From Archivesica marissinica (taxonomy: Eukaryota > Mollusca > Bivalvia > Venerida > Vesicomyidae): a stretch of 64,000 nucleotides of DNA. Position 1 is the stretch's first letter, and every line of letters starts with the position of its first letter. The stretch covers positions 66,260,139 to 66,324,138 of the forward strand of contig CM026387.1 of NCBI GenBank assembly GCA_014843695.1, read 5' to 3'. The translations under genes and the position numbers were made by a program. This document shows positions 1 to 11,930 of the stretch, in pieces. A model generated the notes under the pieces. That model ran no database searches. It was not told where the DNA came from and saw only the letters and a list, made by a program, of their open reading frames with translations.

Positions 1-900
1 ACAATTTATAACGAATTTACAACGTGAATATAACAAGTAGATGGTTGGGGACTATCTGAGGTCACTGTACGGGATCTGGTTCCTCCATTGTTGTGACTCG
101 GTAACCAGAACGAATAATGCAAAGTAGTACCATGTAATCAATCAATGTACGTCCATATAAATGACGTAATCGCGTCGTAATTCACGCTGAATGAAACAAT
201 TCGGATACGGCCATATTAGTTGTTAACTGCAACCTTTTACTATGTCATAGAGCCAGAGCTGTAAGTTTTACCAATTATCGACACGTGTCGCCAGTCCAAG
301 CCGGTCATGCTATCTGGCATTCCCGTGATGCAAATTTCCACTCCATATATAGCTTACTACTCAGACAAGATAGATGCTTCCAAGTGATTCAAGCATTCAT
401 TCTGTATTAAAACATTCATTGTTCAGTTTGAATGACCATTAAGCAAGCACATTACGATACTATGTCTAAATTGCATTAACTGTTAAAAGCATTTACAGTT
501 GATTGCGACATTGAAGAGTAATACAGATAGATTGATGCGGCTAGTTGGGGTTGTAATTAAATTTCGAGTGTTTCCAAAACAATACAAACAGAAATGTGTG
601 TGTGATGTTCGTGTTTTAAATATCCCACACGTTTTCAACGATTCACTTGTACAACTCTAAAAGCACCATACACACAGTTTGATAAAACCAAAATGTTCAT
701 TTATTACTAATATTTAATACTTAAAATACAAATAGCCTCTGACAATGACCATATTTAAACAGCTTTGAACACGCAATAATGACGACCATTGAAATATTAT
801 TCAATTGTAAAGAAAGAAATCAATACACAACTTTGTTTGGCAAATCGGCAACATACAATGCCTTTTACCTAAACAATAACATATGCACGCACATATATAT
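1..900. other. No recognisable feature
   Basis: AT-rich sequence with only short, stop-broken reading frames. I see no RT, transposase or SINE motif, and no tandem array. Confidence 0.6.
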
Positions 901-996
901 GAAAATGGTATATGAACAAATTAAATATAAACTATACAAACAAATATAACACACTTAGTAGCATGTATATATATACTAAAATGACAAAAAAACTAA

Positions 997-1234
<238 letters not shown>

Positions 1235-1299
1235 GCACCGCCACACACACACACACACACACAAACATCACAAATATATTATGTTCAATCACAGTTAAA

Positions 1300-2886
1300 A
1301 TTCATAGATGTCTTTTCCCAGATAAATGGACTGAAGGAGTTATTGTTCCTGTATTTAAAAAGGGAGATCCCAAACTAGTTAATAACTACAGGGGTATCAC
1401 TTTAGTCAGTTGTTTGTCCAAACTGTTTACTTCAGTACTAAATACTAGAATTGAAACATTTTGTAACAATTATGCAGTAATTTCTGATTGCCAATTTGGG
1501 TTCAGAAAAGGAAAATCGACTGTTGATGCAATTTTCATTCTACAGTCTGTTATACAACATTATCTTAATAATAATAAGCGTCTGTATGTAGGGTTCATTG
1601 ATTTAAAATCTTGTTTTGATAGTATTTGTAGAAATTCTTTATGGTTGAAAATGTATAAATGTGGCATTCAAGGTAAGGTATTACGTATTATTAGAGATAT
1701 GTATGATAAAGTTAAATCATGTGTTAGATGTTGTAATTCATATTCCGATTTCTTCCAGTATGCAGTGGGCTTGCGCCAAGGGGAGGTAATTTCGCCAATT
1801 TTGTTCTCACTTTTCGTTGAAGACCTAGAGTTACATTTGCAAGACAATTTAAATTCAGGATTACTAATAGATGACATTGTATTAATATTATTACTGTTCG
1901 CCGATGATATGGCAATTTTTGGAAAAACTCCTGAAGATCTGCAGAAGAGTCTTGATCTACTATATACATACTGTAATCATTTATTGTATAATTGTAAAGA
2001 ATTTGACCTCAAACCTAAGTTATTATGTCAGTTATTTGACTCCTTTGTCGGATCTATTTTGTCATATTCTTCAGAAGTATGGGGTCACACAAAATCTAAA
2101 GATATTGAACGTATACACATGAAATTTTGTAAAAGGATATTGAATGTTAGAATTAGTACATGTAATGCAAGTATATATGGTGAATTAGGTCGATACCCAC
2201 TTTATGTTAACAGATATGTTAGAATAATAAAATATTGGTGTAAAATAATAAATACGGACAACATAATTTTACGAACAATTTATAAACAATGTGTCGATGA
2301 TTATTATAATGGTTTGAAAAATTGGGTCACGAACGTCAAAGATATGTTAGATGTATATGGTTTGTCTGAATATTTCATTAATACTAATAAGATAGATTGT
2401 AAAATGTTTCCTAAATTGTTTAAGCAAAGAGTTGTAGATAGTTACATACAAAATTGGCATACGTCTGTTGAAAATAGTGTAGTATTGGACCTTTATAGAA
2501 ATTGTAAAACAACACTTGCATATGAAAGTTATCTAGATTTATTGCCTAAGAACTTGAGGTTTTTCATTACTAGAATTAGAGTATCTGCACATGTATTAAG
2601 AATTCAAACTGGACGATATGGTCAAAACAGAATACCACGTAATGAGAGATATTGTTTATGTTGTAACACTTTGGATATTGAAGACGAATACCATTTCATT
2701 TTAATATGTCCATGCTTTGAAGATATAAGAAAGAAATATATCAAAAGATACCATCAGTATCGTCCCTCTATGTTCAAATTTATTGAACTGGTAACCTCGA
2801 TCAAAAAAGTTGATATATTAAACTTGGCGAAATATATAAAAGAAGCCATTGTACTAAGAAGTACTATTGTAACTGCTAACAATTAA
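1300..2886 (+). pseudogene. Non-LTR retrotransposon (LINE) reverse transcriptase, 5'-truncated and internally deleted
   Basis: The open frame encodes the reverse transcriptase part of a LINE ORF2, which copies the element's RNA at a nicked target. The frame is read upstream of any ATG: W-T-E-G then VFKKGD and NYRGITL (about 1327-1404) are RT finger motifs. Motif A is FIDLKSCFD (Asp near 1609), motif B is GLRQG with SPILF (1768-1805), and motif C is FADDMAIF (double Asp 1903-1908). The C-terminus has a CxxC...H...C cluster (RYCLCC to YHFILIC, about 2645-2710), usual in such LINEs. The endonuclease is absent. Compared with the second LINE in this window, about 55-60 residues between motif C and the SEVWG region are missing near 1993, in frame, including the KTK and FKYLG motifs. 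There is no internal stop. Clade not assigned. Recent but probably inactive copy. Confidence 0.88.
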
Positions 2887-3060
2887 TTATGTTCATCCTC
2901 TATTCCGTAAATTGAATCATCATTATTATAATACTACATGTCAATCGATTTATGTGAATATATGAATGTAAAATCTATTGTATTACGTGACCAATATGTA
3001 ATTGTATATTTGTATGTTTATGACGATGTACCATGTACAAGTCTTAAAATAAACATATGT
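2887..3060 (+). mobile_element. Probable LINE 3' untranslated end
   Basis: AT-rich sequence after the LINE stop codon, ending near an AATAAA-like stretch (about 3047-3054). The exact 3' boundary and target duplication were not found. Confidence 0.4.
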
Positions 3061-3521
3061 TCTGTCTTAACAAACATATTTAGCTAAATTTAATTGTAGT
3101 TGTTTCGAATGGTTTGACACAATATTTATGAATCTCTGTATTGTTGGAAAAGATACATAGTTCCCTAAACACTTGTACTTATTTGTCGATATCTCGGACA
3201 CACAAACAGGAAGTGGAATTCTGACTCAATTTGTCTTTCGTTGCAAAATATATAAATTACAAAGTCTTTTTTCTCCGTTAACAATATTATATCGTCCAGA
3301 GTCTATTGCTAAGTTGTGAGCGCTTAATCTAGTACCTTTAAGGTGAATACCATTGGCTACTTAGAACCAAACATGTGTGATGAAATTTAAAAAGAGATAA
3401 AATGTTGACATGAAAACCTAATAATAACTGATGCTTAGGACAATACATTAAAGCAGACATAATAAATTGATAAAAAACTGCCATTAAATGGAAACTTTCG
3501 TTATACATTATGACGTATAAA
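3061..3521. other. No recognisable feature
   Basis: AT-rich, no open frame of note and no tandem structure. Confidence 0.55.
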
Positions 3522-3698
3522 TGTGTTTTTACATGAACAACAATAACTATATAAATACATAGTTCTAAACATTTTGGAATATTTTTGGCTGTTCAGTTTG
3601 TGTTTTGTTATAAAAATGTGATATATCTTTGATGGAATCCTTCGTATTTCGTTTTCAGGTAATAATAATCATATAATGTAGGTGTGCGTTTTCTATAT
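3522..3698 (+). repeat. Dispersed repeat, copy 1 of 2 (partner 17258-17437)
   Basis: About 177 bp matching 17258-17437 in the same orientation with few differences, starting at tttttacatga and ending at gtgcgttttctatat. Unclassified interspersed repeat; no TIR or tRNA head seen. Confidence 0.75.
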
Positions 3699-3863
3699 TT
3701 AAATGTTTTTATTTGTAATTGCGTGTCTATGTTTCTTGATATATTTCTTAATTTTACGTTTAAATATTATTTTTAAAATAAATGTGTTCCTGTTAACAAC
3801 ATACGCCCCCGTACGTGAATATAGCTACTGTTCGTTAATCTTCATTGGGGGTGATTATATGTA

Positions 3864-3946
3864 AGCGGCCCGGCTGTCTCAATAATTGTTAGAGCCTTTG
3901 TCCTGTAAGCGAAATGCCACGGATTCGAACCCCAGTTTTTCTAAAC
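3864..3946 (+). mobile_element. Degenerate tRNA-Thr-like SINE head (family F)
   Basis: Resembles the tRNA-like units at 15 kb: gcccggct, then tcctgtaagcgaa and a box-B-like gattcgaacccc. It is too mutated in the D arm to be a functional tRNA. Confidence 0.5.
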
Positions 3947-4100
3947 ATTTATCTCGCCATGTGATAAATACTTGTTTTATGTATTTGTTCTATATTTTCA
4001 TAATAAACACTTTGATATAAATAATCTTAAGATACAGAGTTTATTATACTATGTACGTTATAAAATAAAACATATTTTACTTCTTTTAATACCTTTTATT

Positions 4101-4501
4101 TAGGGATGGCAACGAATAGCGATTAAACTATTCGAATATTCGGTTGTGAAAATAATTATTCGAATATTTGAATATTCGATAGAATTCAATCAAAAATTCA
4201 AAATCACTCAAACTCTAAAAATTGCCAAACTAACCTAATTTCTGTTTTACGCGTAAACGTCATCTTCTTCAAATGATTTTTGAGATTGATATTGTACCCG
4301 ATAATGGTAAATCCAATTTGCATAGATTACACCTAGCAGTTTTCTTATTCTCAGAGTGAGTCGAGCATTTCCAAGCGTGTGACTGAGCGGGGGGCATTTT
4401 TGAGGACAATATAATATTTGTTACCGAATATCCGAATACTGAAAAAGTATTCGAATATTCGGGCGTTCGGGCGAATATTCGAATGTGTGTTGCCATCCCT
4501 A
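4101..4501. mobile_element. Complete hAT-type MITE
   Basis: Non-autonomous DNA transposon, 401 bp. Terminal inverted repeats tagggatggcaac (4101-4113) and gttgccatcccta (4489-4501) are perfect over 13 bp. They are flanked by an exact 8-bp target duplication cttttatt (4093-4100 and 4502-4509), the size made by hAT transposases. Subterminal regions are rich in the palindromic motif attcgaatattcg, the sort of repeat hAT transposases bind. It encodes no transposase; the short frames inside are not coding. Confidence 0.93.
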
Positions 4502-4783
4502 CTTTTATTGTTTCTTTCATTATATATATATTTCAACTGCCTACACCCAACAGTGTACACACGCACTATCTCCGGCGGCTCGATACTCTGCATCAACCCT
4601 TTACGTGTTTAATCTGGTATATTCCCAGCGGTGATGGATAGCATCAACACTTGATTTGGCGCGTTGTTGCATCACCAGAAGGCTCAATAAGAACTGGTAA
4701 GCAAATTCAATGTTTTCTGACATAACACGTTGATGAACATTAAAGTCTACTTGTGGATTGAATCTACCATGTTGATGTTTGTT

Positions 4784-5406
4784 AGAGTATGAACAACATT
4801 CCGCAGTCTTTAGAACATGTGTGTATGAACTACTTTCCGCAGTCTTTAGAACATTTATGTATGAACAACATTCCTCAGTCGTTAGAACATGTATGTAATA
4901 ACTACATTCCGGCATGCTTTAGAACATTTGTGTATGAACAACATTCCGTAGTCTTTAGAACATTTGTGTATGAACAACATTCAACAGTCTTTAGAACATT
5001 TGCGTATGAACAACATTCAGCAGGCTTTAGAACATTTGTTTACGAACTACAATCCACATTCTTTAGAACATTTGTTTATGAACCACATTCCACAATCTTT
5101 AGAACATTTGTTTATGAACTACATTCCACAGTCTTTAGAACATGTTTGTATTAACTACATTCCACATTCTTTAGAACATTTGTGTATGAACTACATTCCA
5201 CAGTGTTTAGAACATTTGTGTATGAACTACATTCCACAGTGCTTAGAACTTTTGTTTATGAATTACATTCCACAGTGTTTAGAACATTTGTGTATGAACT
5301 ACATTCCACATTGTTTCGAACATTTGTGTATGAACTACATTATACAGTATTTAGAACATGTGTGCATGAACTACATTCTACAGTCTTTAGAACATTTGTA
5401 CATTAC
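4784..5406. repeat. 36-bp satellite, about 17 copies
   Basis: Units read like gtatgaactacattccacag followed by tctttagaacatttgt. Because 36 is divisible by three, two overlapping frames stay open (a 12-residue protein repeat, MNNIPQSLEHLC-like). No flanking coding signal supports a gene. Confidence 0.93.
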
Positions 5407-5456
5407 CATTGCTATATTTACTATATTCTGTGAATGGCTGTCTTAAAGCTGATACT

Positions 5457-5676
5457 TATTAGCGCAGTGGTTAGTGCGCTCGCTTCTCACCAACTTCCTC
5501 GGACCGGGAAGTATGTGAGATGGTACGGTTGTCGCCAGATCGGACAGGTGGGTTTTCTCCGGTTTTCTCCCACACGAATGACCATAGTTACGTTTTCATC
5601 CGCGCCAACGAGAGTGATTAATATAAGTTGTTAGAGCTTGCTTCGCAATCGTTGTAAAATAAATAAAGTTTAAAAA
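5457..5676 (+). mobile_element. SINE family B, near full length
   Basis: tRNA-derived SINE. The head (ttagcgcagtggttagtgcg, cttctcacc) resembles tRNA-Glu(CTC), here missing part of the T arm. The body carries gatcggacaggtgggttttc, and the tail gtgattaatataagttgtta runs to cgcaatcgttgtaaaataaa and an A-rich end. Transcription of such elements is by RNA polymerase III from boxes in the head; mobilisation needs a LINE. Confidence 0.85.
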
Positions 5677-5739
5677 AAAGAAAAAGATACCAATGAATGT
5701 CATATGTGCACATTGTTATATAGATTTATTGTCATTAGT

Positions 5740-5875
5740 TGTCTCGTTCATCTTTTCTACTCGCCAATTCCATATATCATCATAATCAGCTTCAGCATTA
5801 CTCTATATTTCCACATATAGTCCTATCTTTTGATTGCATGTGATTTATATATATGTTGAGGGCCTCGTGGTAGAT
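5740..5875 (+). repeat. Dispersed repeat, copy 1 of 2 (partner 28535-28872)
   Basis: Shares gccaattccatat(a)tcatcat and tcctatcttttgattgcat through gttgagggcctcgtggtag with the partner. It follows a family B SINE at both loci. Confidence 0.7.
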
Positions 5876-5887
5876 TAACTTTCTGTG

Positions 5888-6122
5888 GAAGTCGTGATAG
5901 CACAGTGGATGCGTGTTCGCTTCAGATGCGAAAGGTCCGGAGTTCCAGCCCCGCTGGAGCCGTTATGAGTGTGCCCTTAGGCAAGGCATTTAAATTCAAC
6001 ATTTGACTCTTCTCTCTCCCTCATGGCGATGGATTCCATCAGGAATGAGGTCTCGAGAGTGATACATATAAGTTGTAATAACGTGTTTCGCAATCGAGCT
6101 AAAATAAATTTGTATAAACTAA
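5888..6122 (+). mobile_element. SINE family A, near full length
   Basis: tRNA-like head gtcgtgatagcacagtggat with an anticodon-type hairpin ttcgc-loop-gcgaa. The body is ctggagccgtta...cattt and gcgatggattccatcagga, and the tail ends aaaataaatttgtataaac. A possible 7-bp duplication taacttt lies on both sides (5876-5882, 6120-6126). Confidence 0.85.
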
Positions 6123-6221
6123 CTTTTTCCTCGTTCTCTCTTAAAATAAAGTCTCTAATATTATTATTATTGGGGACTATCAAAGTGGTACATGTTCATG
6201 GATGAATGAACTACTTTGAGG

Positions 6222-6735
6222 ACAGTCGGATTCCACTCACTTCGATGATATCCAATGCAGCTCAAACATCGCAGGTTCGATCCCCCGGTTTGACCCTAAT
6301 AAAAGTAACTTTCAGATGGGACTTTAAACTGAGGTCTCGTGTCGGTGTTTTACACCGTGTACGTACAAGAACCAGAGGAGACTCTGTAATGTATCATTGC
6401 AATATCCTCCAAAAATCTAAAATGACTAATCTCTTCAGGAGGCCTCGCTCATATGGTCAACCGGTAGCGTGATAGCGCAGTGGATGGACGTTCGCTTCAG
6501 GTGCGAAAGGTCTGGAGTTCGAGCCCTGCTGGAGCCGTTACGATTGTGCCTTTAGACAAGGCATTTAAATTCCACATTGCCTCTTCTCTCTCCCTCGTGG
6601 CGATGGATTCCATCAGGAATGAGGTCTCGAAAGTGATTAATATAAGTTGAAAGAACTTGTTTCACAATCGAGCTAAAATAAATTTGTATAAACTAACCGG
6701 TAGCGACGATAAATAAACGTAAACACACAGCACGT
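6222..6735 (+). mobile_element. SINE family C, interrupted by a family A SINE
   Basis: Head largely eroded, but the box B ggttcgatcccc and the body (cagatgggactttaaactga, aagaaccagaggagactctg) are clear. The tail gtcaaccggtagcg resumes at 6706 as acgataaataaacgtaaa after the inserted family A element at 6470-6694. Confidence 0.85.
6470..6694 (+). mobile_element. SINE family A inserted in a family C SINE
   Basis: Same body and tail as 5888-6122. Flanked by the 11-bp direct repeat aaccggtagcg (6459-6469 and 6695-6705), which is host-SINE sequence duplicated on insertion. This dates A here as younger than the surrounding C copy. Confidence 0.92.
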
Positions 6736-8490
6736 TTTATTCTCGCTGCTCTTGGGAACATAATTAGAAGGTTTTTTAATTACAAGTTATATCGTTAAAG
6801 TTGCTAATATTGCGTGGGGACATAATATTATGTCACAATCTATGTATAGGTATAATGAGGATGTACCACATAAGGAAACAAATTAAACAAGATTGCTTGA
6901 AGAAACCAATTATCAAATATAATTCGATCATGTATGTACTGATTAACAAGAGTAATTCAGAGCTAACCATTAACATGCCAGGAGAAACCTATACTTAGCA
7001 AGTTATATTTCCTTCTTCCTCCTGTTTATGTGTTTATTTCTAATCCCGTATGACAGTTTATATATACACCGATCATGTGCCGTTGTGTTTTATGGACCAA
7101 GATCGAAGGTATACTAATTAATTCCGTATTGTATGAAGCAGTGAGTACGGCGGTAGTAGATACATATGACAAGGATCGGTTTTACATCGCAATTGCATTG
7201 TCTTCATCTTTCGTATGGATTTCCTCACTAATGATATGCAGCTGATATGCGCACTCGAAGTTACGGTCATGCGCATTCGCATTGGTGGGCATCGTTGCTC
7301 GCAAGAAAAGGCGTGTCTTGCGGTTTACCATGTACCACGGATGATCTATTTACCAGGTCCGTCACACCGTAAATCGCAAATATGGCCTAAGTACAATTTA
7401 ACTACAATGTTTAATATTGTTTCTTTGTGTCATTGAACATACTAAATAATATAAATACAAGTAATGAATCGCGGGTTAATAGTTTCCATTGGGGTATCAA
7501 CTACATTGGCGTGTTTATATTTCTGGCGTTGTCCCGCAAGCTATTTTTTTATATTTTGTTTAGATATTTACAGTTTTATTAAGGTCGCCATGTTGAATCC
7601 CTCCCAGTGTACTGTGTTTATATTCTGGTAAGTGCAGTTGCCAAAGACGATGCTGATTTTCATACGAATAACATTTCGGTATAAGTATTTTTTGGTATAA
7701 TTCATTGGGTAATAATGGATTTACCCGACAATTAGGGATGCAATAAAGTATAACAAGGCTGTATATATGTCAAACATGCTCTATTTATGTCATTTATTGT
7801 CATATTATTAACTTAGTAAGGTGTGCCTCTAGTATTAATATGTTATTAAAATGATATAACTTTATGTATGTATAATATTAGTGTCTGTAAATGCAGATAA
7901 AAACCCACCTACCCCATCTGTGTAATAGATTCGAAGCACCTAACCAACATATAAGTATAGCAACAAGTGAGAATATATTAATTTCCTAAATGACTTGAAC
8001 GTCTCTGTTAAAGCCTGTTATTTTTAAATATTTGTTCCTGTCATACATCATTACATGTATATTGTTACATGTTGTTCGATGCTCGGTCAGGCCACGTACA
8101 TAGTATCATTGTTGAAAGGCAAGTGGTTTGATATTAATGGAACATACATACATACAAAATAGTGAAATGGTACAGGGATTGAACCCGCTTGCAAGTTGGC
8201 CGCTCTACTAAGTGGGTATGTGCAGTCTGACGTATAGACTACACCGAATCGCTACACTTCTCCCTTCTGTTGTTTGTAAATGTACTGACAAGTATGTGGT
8301 GCTGAGAATTACTCGCAAAAGAAAACTACTCACCACTGTCCTTTACACCCTCCACAACATGGTACTAAAGATAACTGATGCCGCTACATTGTAAATACAC
8401 ATGGCAAGGCAAATATTTCGTTCCTATGGTTTTAAGCAGAACAAGTACAAAGATTAGTCACGCGCTATATCTGCAATGACTAATTATACA
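6736..8490. other. Mostly featureless; short dispersed-repeat fragment at 7460-7515
   Basis: No supported gene. The segment gaatcgcgggtta(a)tagttt at 7460-7515 recurs at 24400-24457. A reversed tRNA-like box (gggattgaacccgcttgcaa, 8176-8195) may be the remains of a SINE head. Small frames (for example 6801-6998, 7215-7436, 8212-8394) show no family resemblance. Confidence 0.5.
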
Positions 8491-8491
8491 A

Positions 8492-8668
8492 CAACACAAC
8501 AACGTTTATTTAGCAAACCGACATAATACATGCCTTTGACTAACGACAAGGAGTGTAGCAAACATGATTAACTCCCCGACAACATGTGTCATGGGGGGCT
8601 GAAACACACGGCTGTCGTGTTGCAAGCCAGCCACTCTTCCAACTGGGTTAACCAATTAACGGGGAAGT
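8492..8668 (-). mobile_element. Possible tRNA-derived SINE (family H)
   Basis: Read on the minus strand: taacccagttggaagagtgg, ggcttgcaac and a degenerate box B, then a tail gtttgctaaataaacgttg ending in a TTG-type simple repeat. Single copy in this window, so the family is provisional. Confidence 0.5.
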
Positions 8669-9018
8669 CTGAAGAACCGACACCAAGTAGAGTAATTGCA
8701 ATGCCATAATAATCACTGATAAGATTAGACAGTTTAGCATTCCACAACTTTCGGTTTATATGCAAAACACACCTTTTATTCTTCTAGGTTGACATCACAA
8801 TGTCGATGAAGTGGAAACACAGCGTGGTCGGTCTTAGACAACATGCTACATTGCCTCTGTCGCCAACAAAATGATGATACGCAGTGCAATTTATCAATTT
8901 GTAATGGATGGGTTCCACCTTGGTTGTGTTGACATAGACGAGGGACACGATCCTTAATACACTACACGGCGCCGCTTACAGGTTGTTTATTCTCCATGAT
9001 TATTTACATGTACCAGTT

Positions 9019-9251
9019 AGTTTATACACATTTATTTTAGTTCGATTGCGAAACAAGTTCTTTCAACTTATATTAATCACTCTCGAGACCTCATTCCTGA
9101 TGGAATCCATCGCCATGAAGGAGAGAGAAGAGGCAATGTGGAATTTAAATGCCTTGCCTAAGGGCACACTCGTAACGGCTCCAGTGGGGCTCGAACTCCG
9201 GACCTTTCGCACCTGAAGCGAACGCGCATCCACTACGCTATCACGACTTCC
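9019..9251 (-). mobile_element. SINE family A, complete, with target duplication
   Basis: Full-length copy on the minus strand bounded by an exact 13-bp repeat acatgtaccagtt (9006-9018 and 9252-9264). It defines the family ends: 5' ggaagtcgtgatagcg and 3' ...tgtgtataaacta. The anticodon-type loop contains CAG. Confidence 0.94.
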
Positions 9252-9264
9252 ACATGTACCAGTT

Positions 9265-10095
9265 CTCACAAGATTCAGTGAAAAGCTCGATGCTATTATT
9301 TTATTACGTCACTAAGCTTCACTATATGACATCATCAATTAAGATTACTCAATTAGTACACGTGTATTGTCATTACACGACACGGTTCCGTTCACACGTG
9401 TAAACGTGGAAGCCCTAGTGAGAAATACTCCTTATGTCAGACACATCAGATTTTGTATGCATTTTAATCATGTGTCTGATCAGCGTCAAACTATTAATAT
9501 CACAATATCACGACCTGCCACCGGTGTCTAGGGTTTCTAGGATGCAATATAGTTTGTAGTGAAGCTCGGTTTACATGTGCTTATGATAATGTGAAGAAAT
9601 TGTCATTAATATGCAACGGATGGACATAAAATTTAATTCCAGTCCTTGTATATACAAGCCTGCCATAATCGAATTGTGCCAATGCCTGAGATTTTTGAAA
9701 TCACAAAAGTTAACATGCGGTGCAGACAATTCGAATTGACAAGTTGGGCGACAAACAATAAACCTGAAGTTTCTGCCGTTGCCACAGCTTTCGAGTAAGC
9801 ACTACTGCAGGGTTATTAAAACTATTTTCAAATTCTGCAACATTTTGTTAGGTTGATACCAAGAACCGGCCAATCAAAACTGCTTGATATTCATCTCGAG
9901 AGAGTTGAGAATATTTTATCATTTTGGAACATGTCGTAACATTTACAATTGTATATGATGGGGATGAGAGTTGGGGGATTACAATTTACTGATTTGATGT
10001 GGTAAGGTTCACAAGGTAATGATCATCCTGAAACGTAACGCCCTCACACATCATTTTAAATTCATTTACGATTTCTATTATAATTCCCCATAATT
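9265..10095. other. No recognisable feature
   Basis: AT-rich, no tandem array, no open frame of note. Confidence 0.55.
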
Positions 10096-10176
10096 GTTGA
10101 TGATTTTAAGATTTACAATATGGTTGATGATTTTAAGATTTACAATATGGTTGATGATTTTAAGATTTACAATATG
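10096..10176. repeat. 27-bp tandem triplet
   Basis: Three exact copies of a unit starting gttgatgattttaagattta. Confidence 0.97.
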
Positions 10177-10730
10177 GTGGATTCTTTTTGGAAATACTAG
10201 GAACATAGACACATGTAAATAGGATCCTGGAAATACACAGGAAATCTAGCATTCAACAAATTCGGAGATTTGTCCGCATTATAGATGTGTCCGATCGGAT
10301 CACGATTCCAATAATTCACGTTATTGTGGTGCACACACGTACGCGCACTAAACATTATAATATCAAAACTTATAGCTTTGTTCCTGCATTTATTTTTGAA
10401 TTCCAGAGATGTTGACACTGATGCTGGTAAGCCAATGATAATTCCAGCAATCAACAGTTGTTGGGCCTGTATATACAATAACAAGAATTTATATATTGTG
10501 TTTTACAGGAATACTTATATGCTGCAGATGGTCACGGATATTCAGTTGTACTGTATCGTTCCGTATGTGAACAGTCAAATGTGTCGTCATAGTGGTTGTC
10601 TGTGATGAGACATAGCAAAATAATAAGATGATCATTGTACCATTTATTGTGATTTGTATGGAAAACACTCAATATAGTGTCTTGAATGTGTTGGAATATT
10701 AGTAAAATACATGCAATGAACGAGAGCAGT
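10177..10730. other. No recognisable feature
   Basis: Overlapping short frames on both strands (about 95 residues each) have no recognisable domain. Confidence 0.5.
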
Positions 10731-10731
10731 A

Positions 10732-11930
10732 TCATGCGTATATACTGTAGGCTATGCAGTAACATGTGTATATACTGTAGGCTATGCAGTAACATGCGTA
10801 AATACTGTAGGCTATGCAGTAACATGCGTATATACTGTAGGCTATGCAGTAACATGCGTATATACTGTAGGCTATGCAGAAACATGCGTATATACTGTAG
10901 GCTATGCAGTAACATGCGTATTTACTGTAGGCTATGCAGTAACATGCGTATATACTGTAGGCTATGCAATAACATGTGTATATACTGTAGGCTATGCAGT
11001 AACATGCGTATATACTGTAGGCTATGCAGTAACATGCGTATATACTGTAGGCTATGCAGTAACATGCGTATTTACTGTAGGCTATGCAGTAACATGCGTA
11101 TATACTGTAGGCTATGCAGTAACATGCGTATATACTGTAGGCTATGCAGTAACATGCGTATATACTGTAGGCTATGCAGTAACATGCGTATATACTGTAG
11201 GCTATGCAGTAACATGCGTATATACGGTAGGCTATGCAGTAACATGCGTATATACTGTAGGTTATGCAGTAACATGCGTATTTACTGTAGGCTATGCAGT
11301 AACATGTGTATATACTGTAGGCTATGCAGTAACATGCGTATATACTGTAGGCTATGCAGAAACATGCGTATTTACTGTAGGCTATGCAATAACATGTGTA
11401 TTTATTGTAGGCTATGCAGAAACATGTGTATTTACTGTAGGCTATGCAGAAACATGTGTATTTACTGTAGGCTATGCAGAAACATGCGTATTTACTGTAG
11501 GCTATGCAGAAACATGCGTATTTACTGTAGGCTATGCAATAACATGTGTATTTATTGTAGGCTATGCAGTAACATACGTATTTATTGTAGGCTATGCAGT
11601 AACATGCGTATTTACTGTAGGCTATGCAGTAACATGTGTATATACTGTAGGCTATGCAGTAACATGTGTATTTATTGTAGGCTATGCAGAAACATGCGTA
11701 TTTACTGTAGGCTATGCAGAAACATGCGTATTTACTGTAGGCTATGCAATAACATGTGCATTTATTGTAGGCTATGCATAAATATGCGTATTTACTGTAG
11801 GCTATGCAGAAACATGTGTATTTACTGTAGGCTATGCAGAAACATGTGTATTTACTGTAGGCTATGCAGAAACATGTATATTTACTGTAGGCTATGCAGA
11901 AACATGTGTATTTACTGTAGGCTATGCAGG
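10732..11930. repeat. 30-bp satellite, about 40 copies
   Basis: Units read tatactgtaggctatgcag then taacatgcgta. The frame is open on both strands for about 400 codons because the unit is 30 bp and contains no stop in those frames. The left half is mostly the tatactg/gtaacatg form; the right half is mostly tttactg/gaaacatg, with scattered mixed units. Confidence 0.98.

Noticed and set aside
4789..5446. Repeat protein of 12-residue units
   Set aside because: Product of the 36-bp satellite; two frames are equally open and neither has non-repeat coding sequence.
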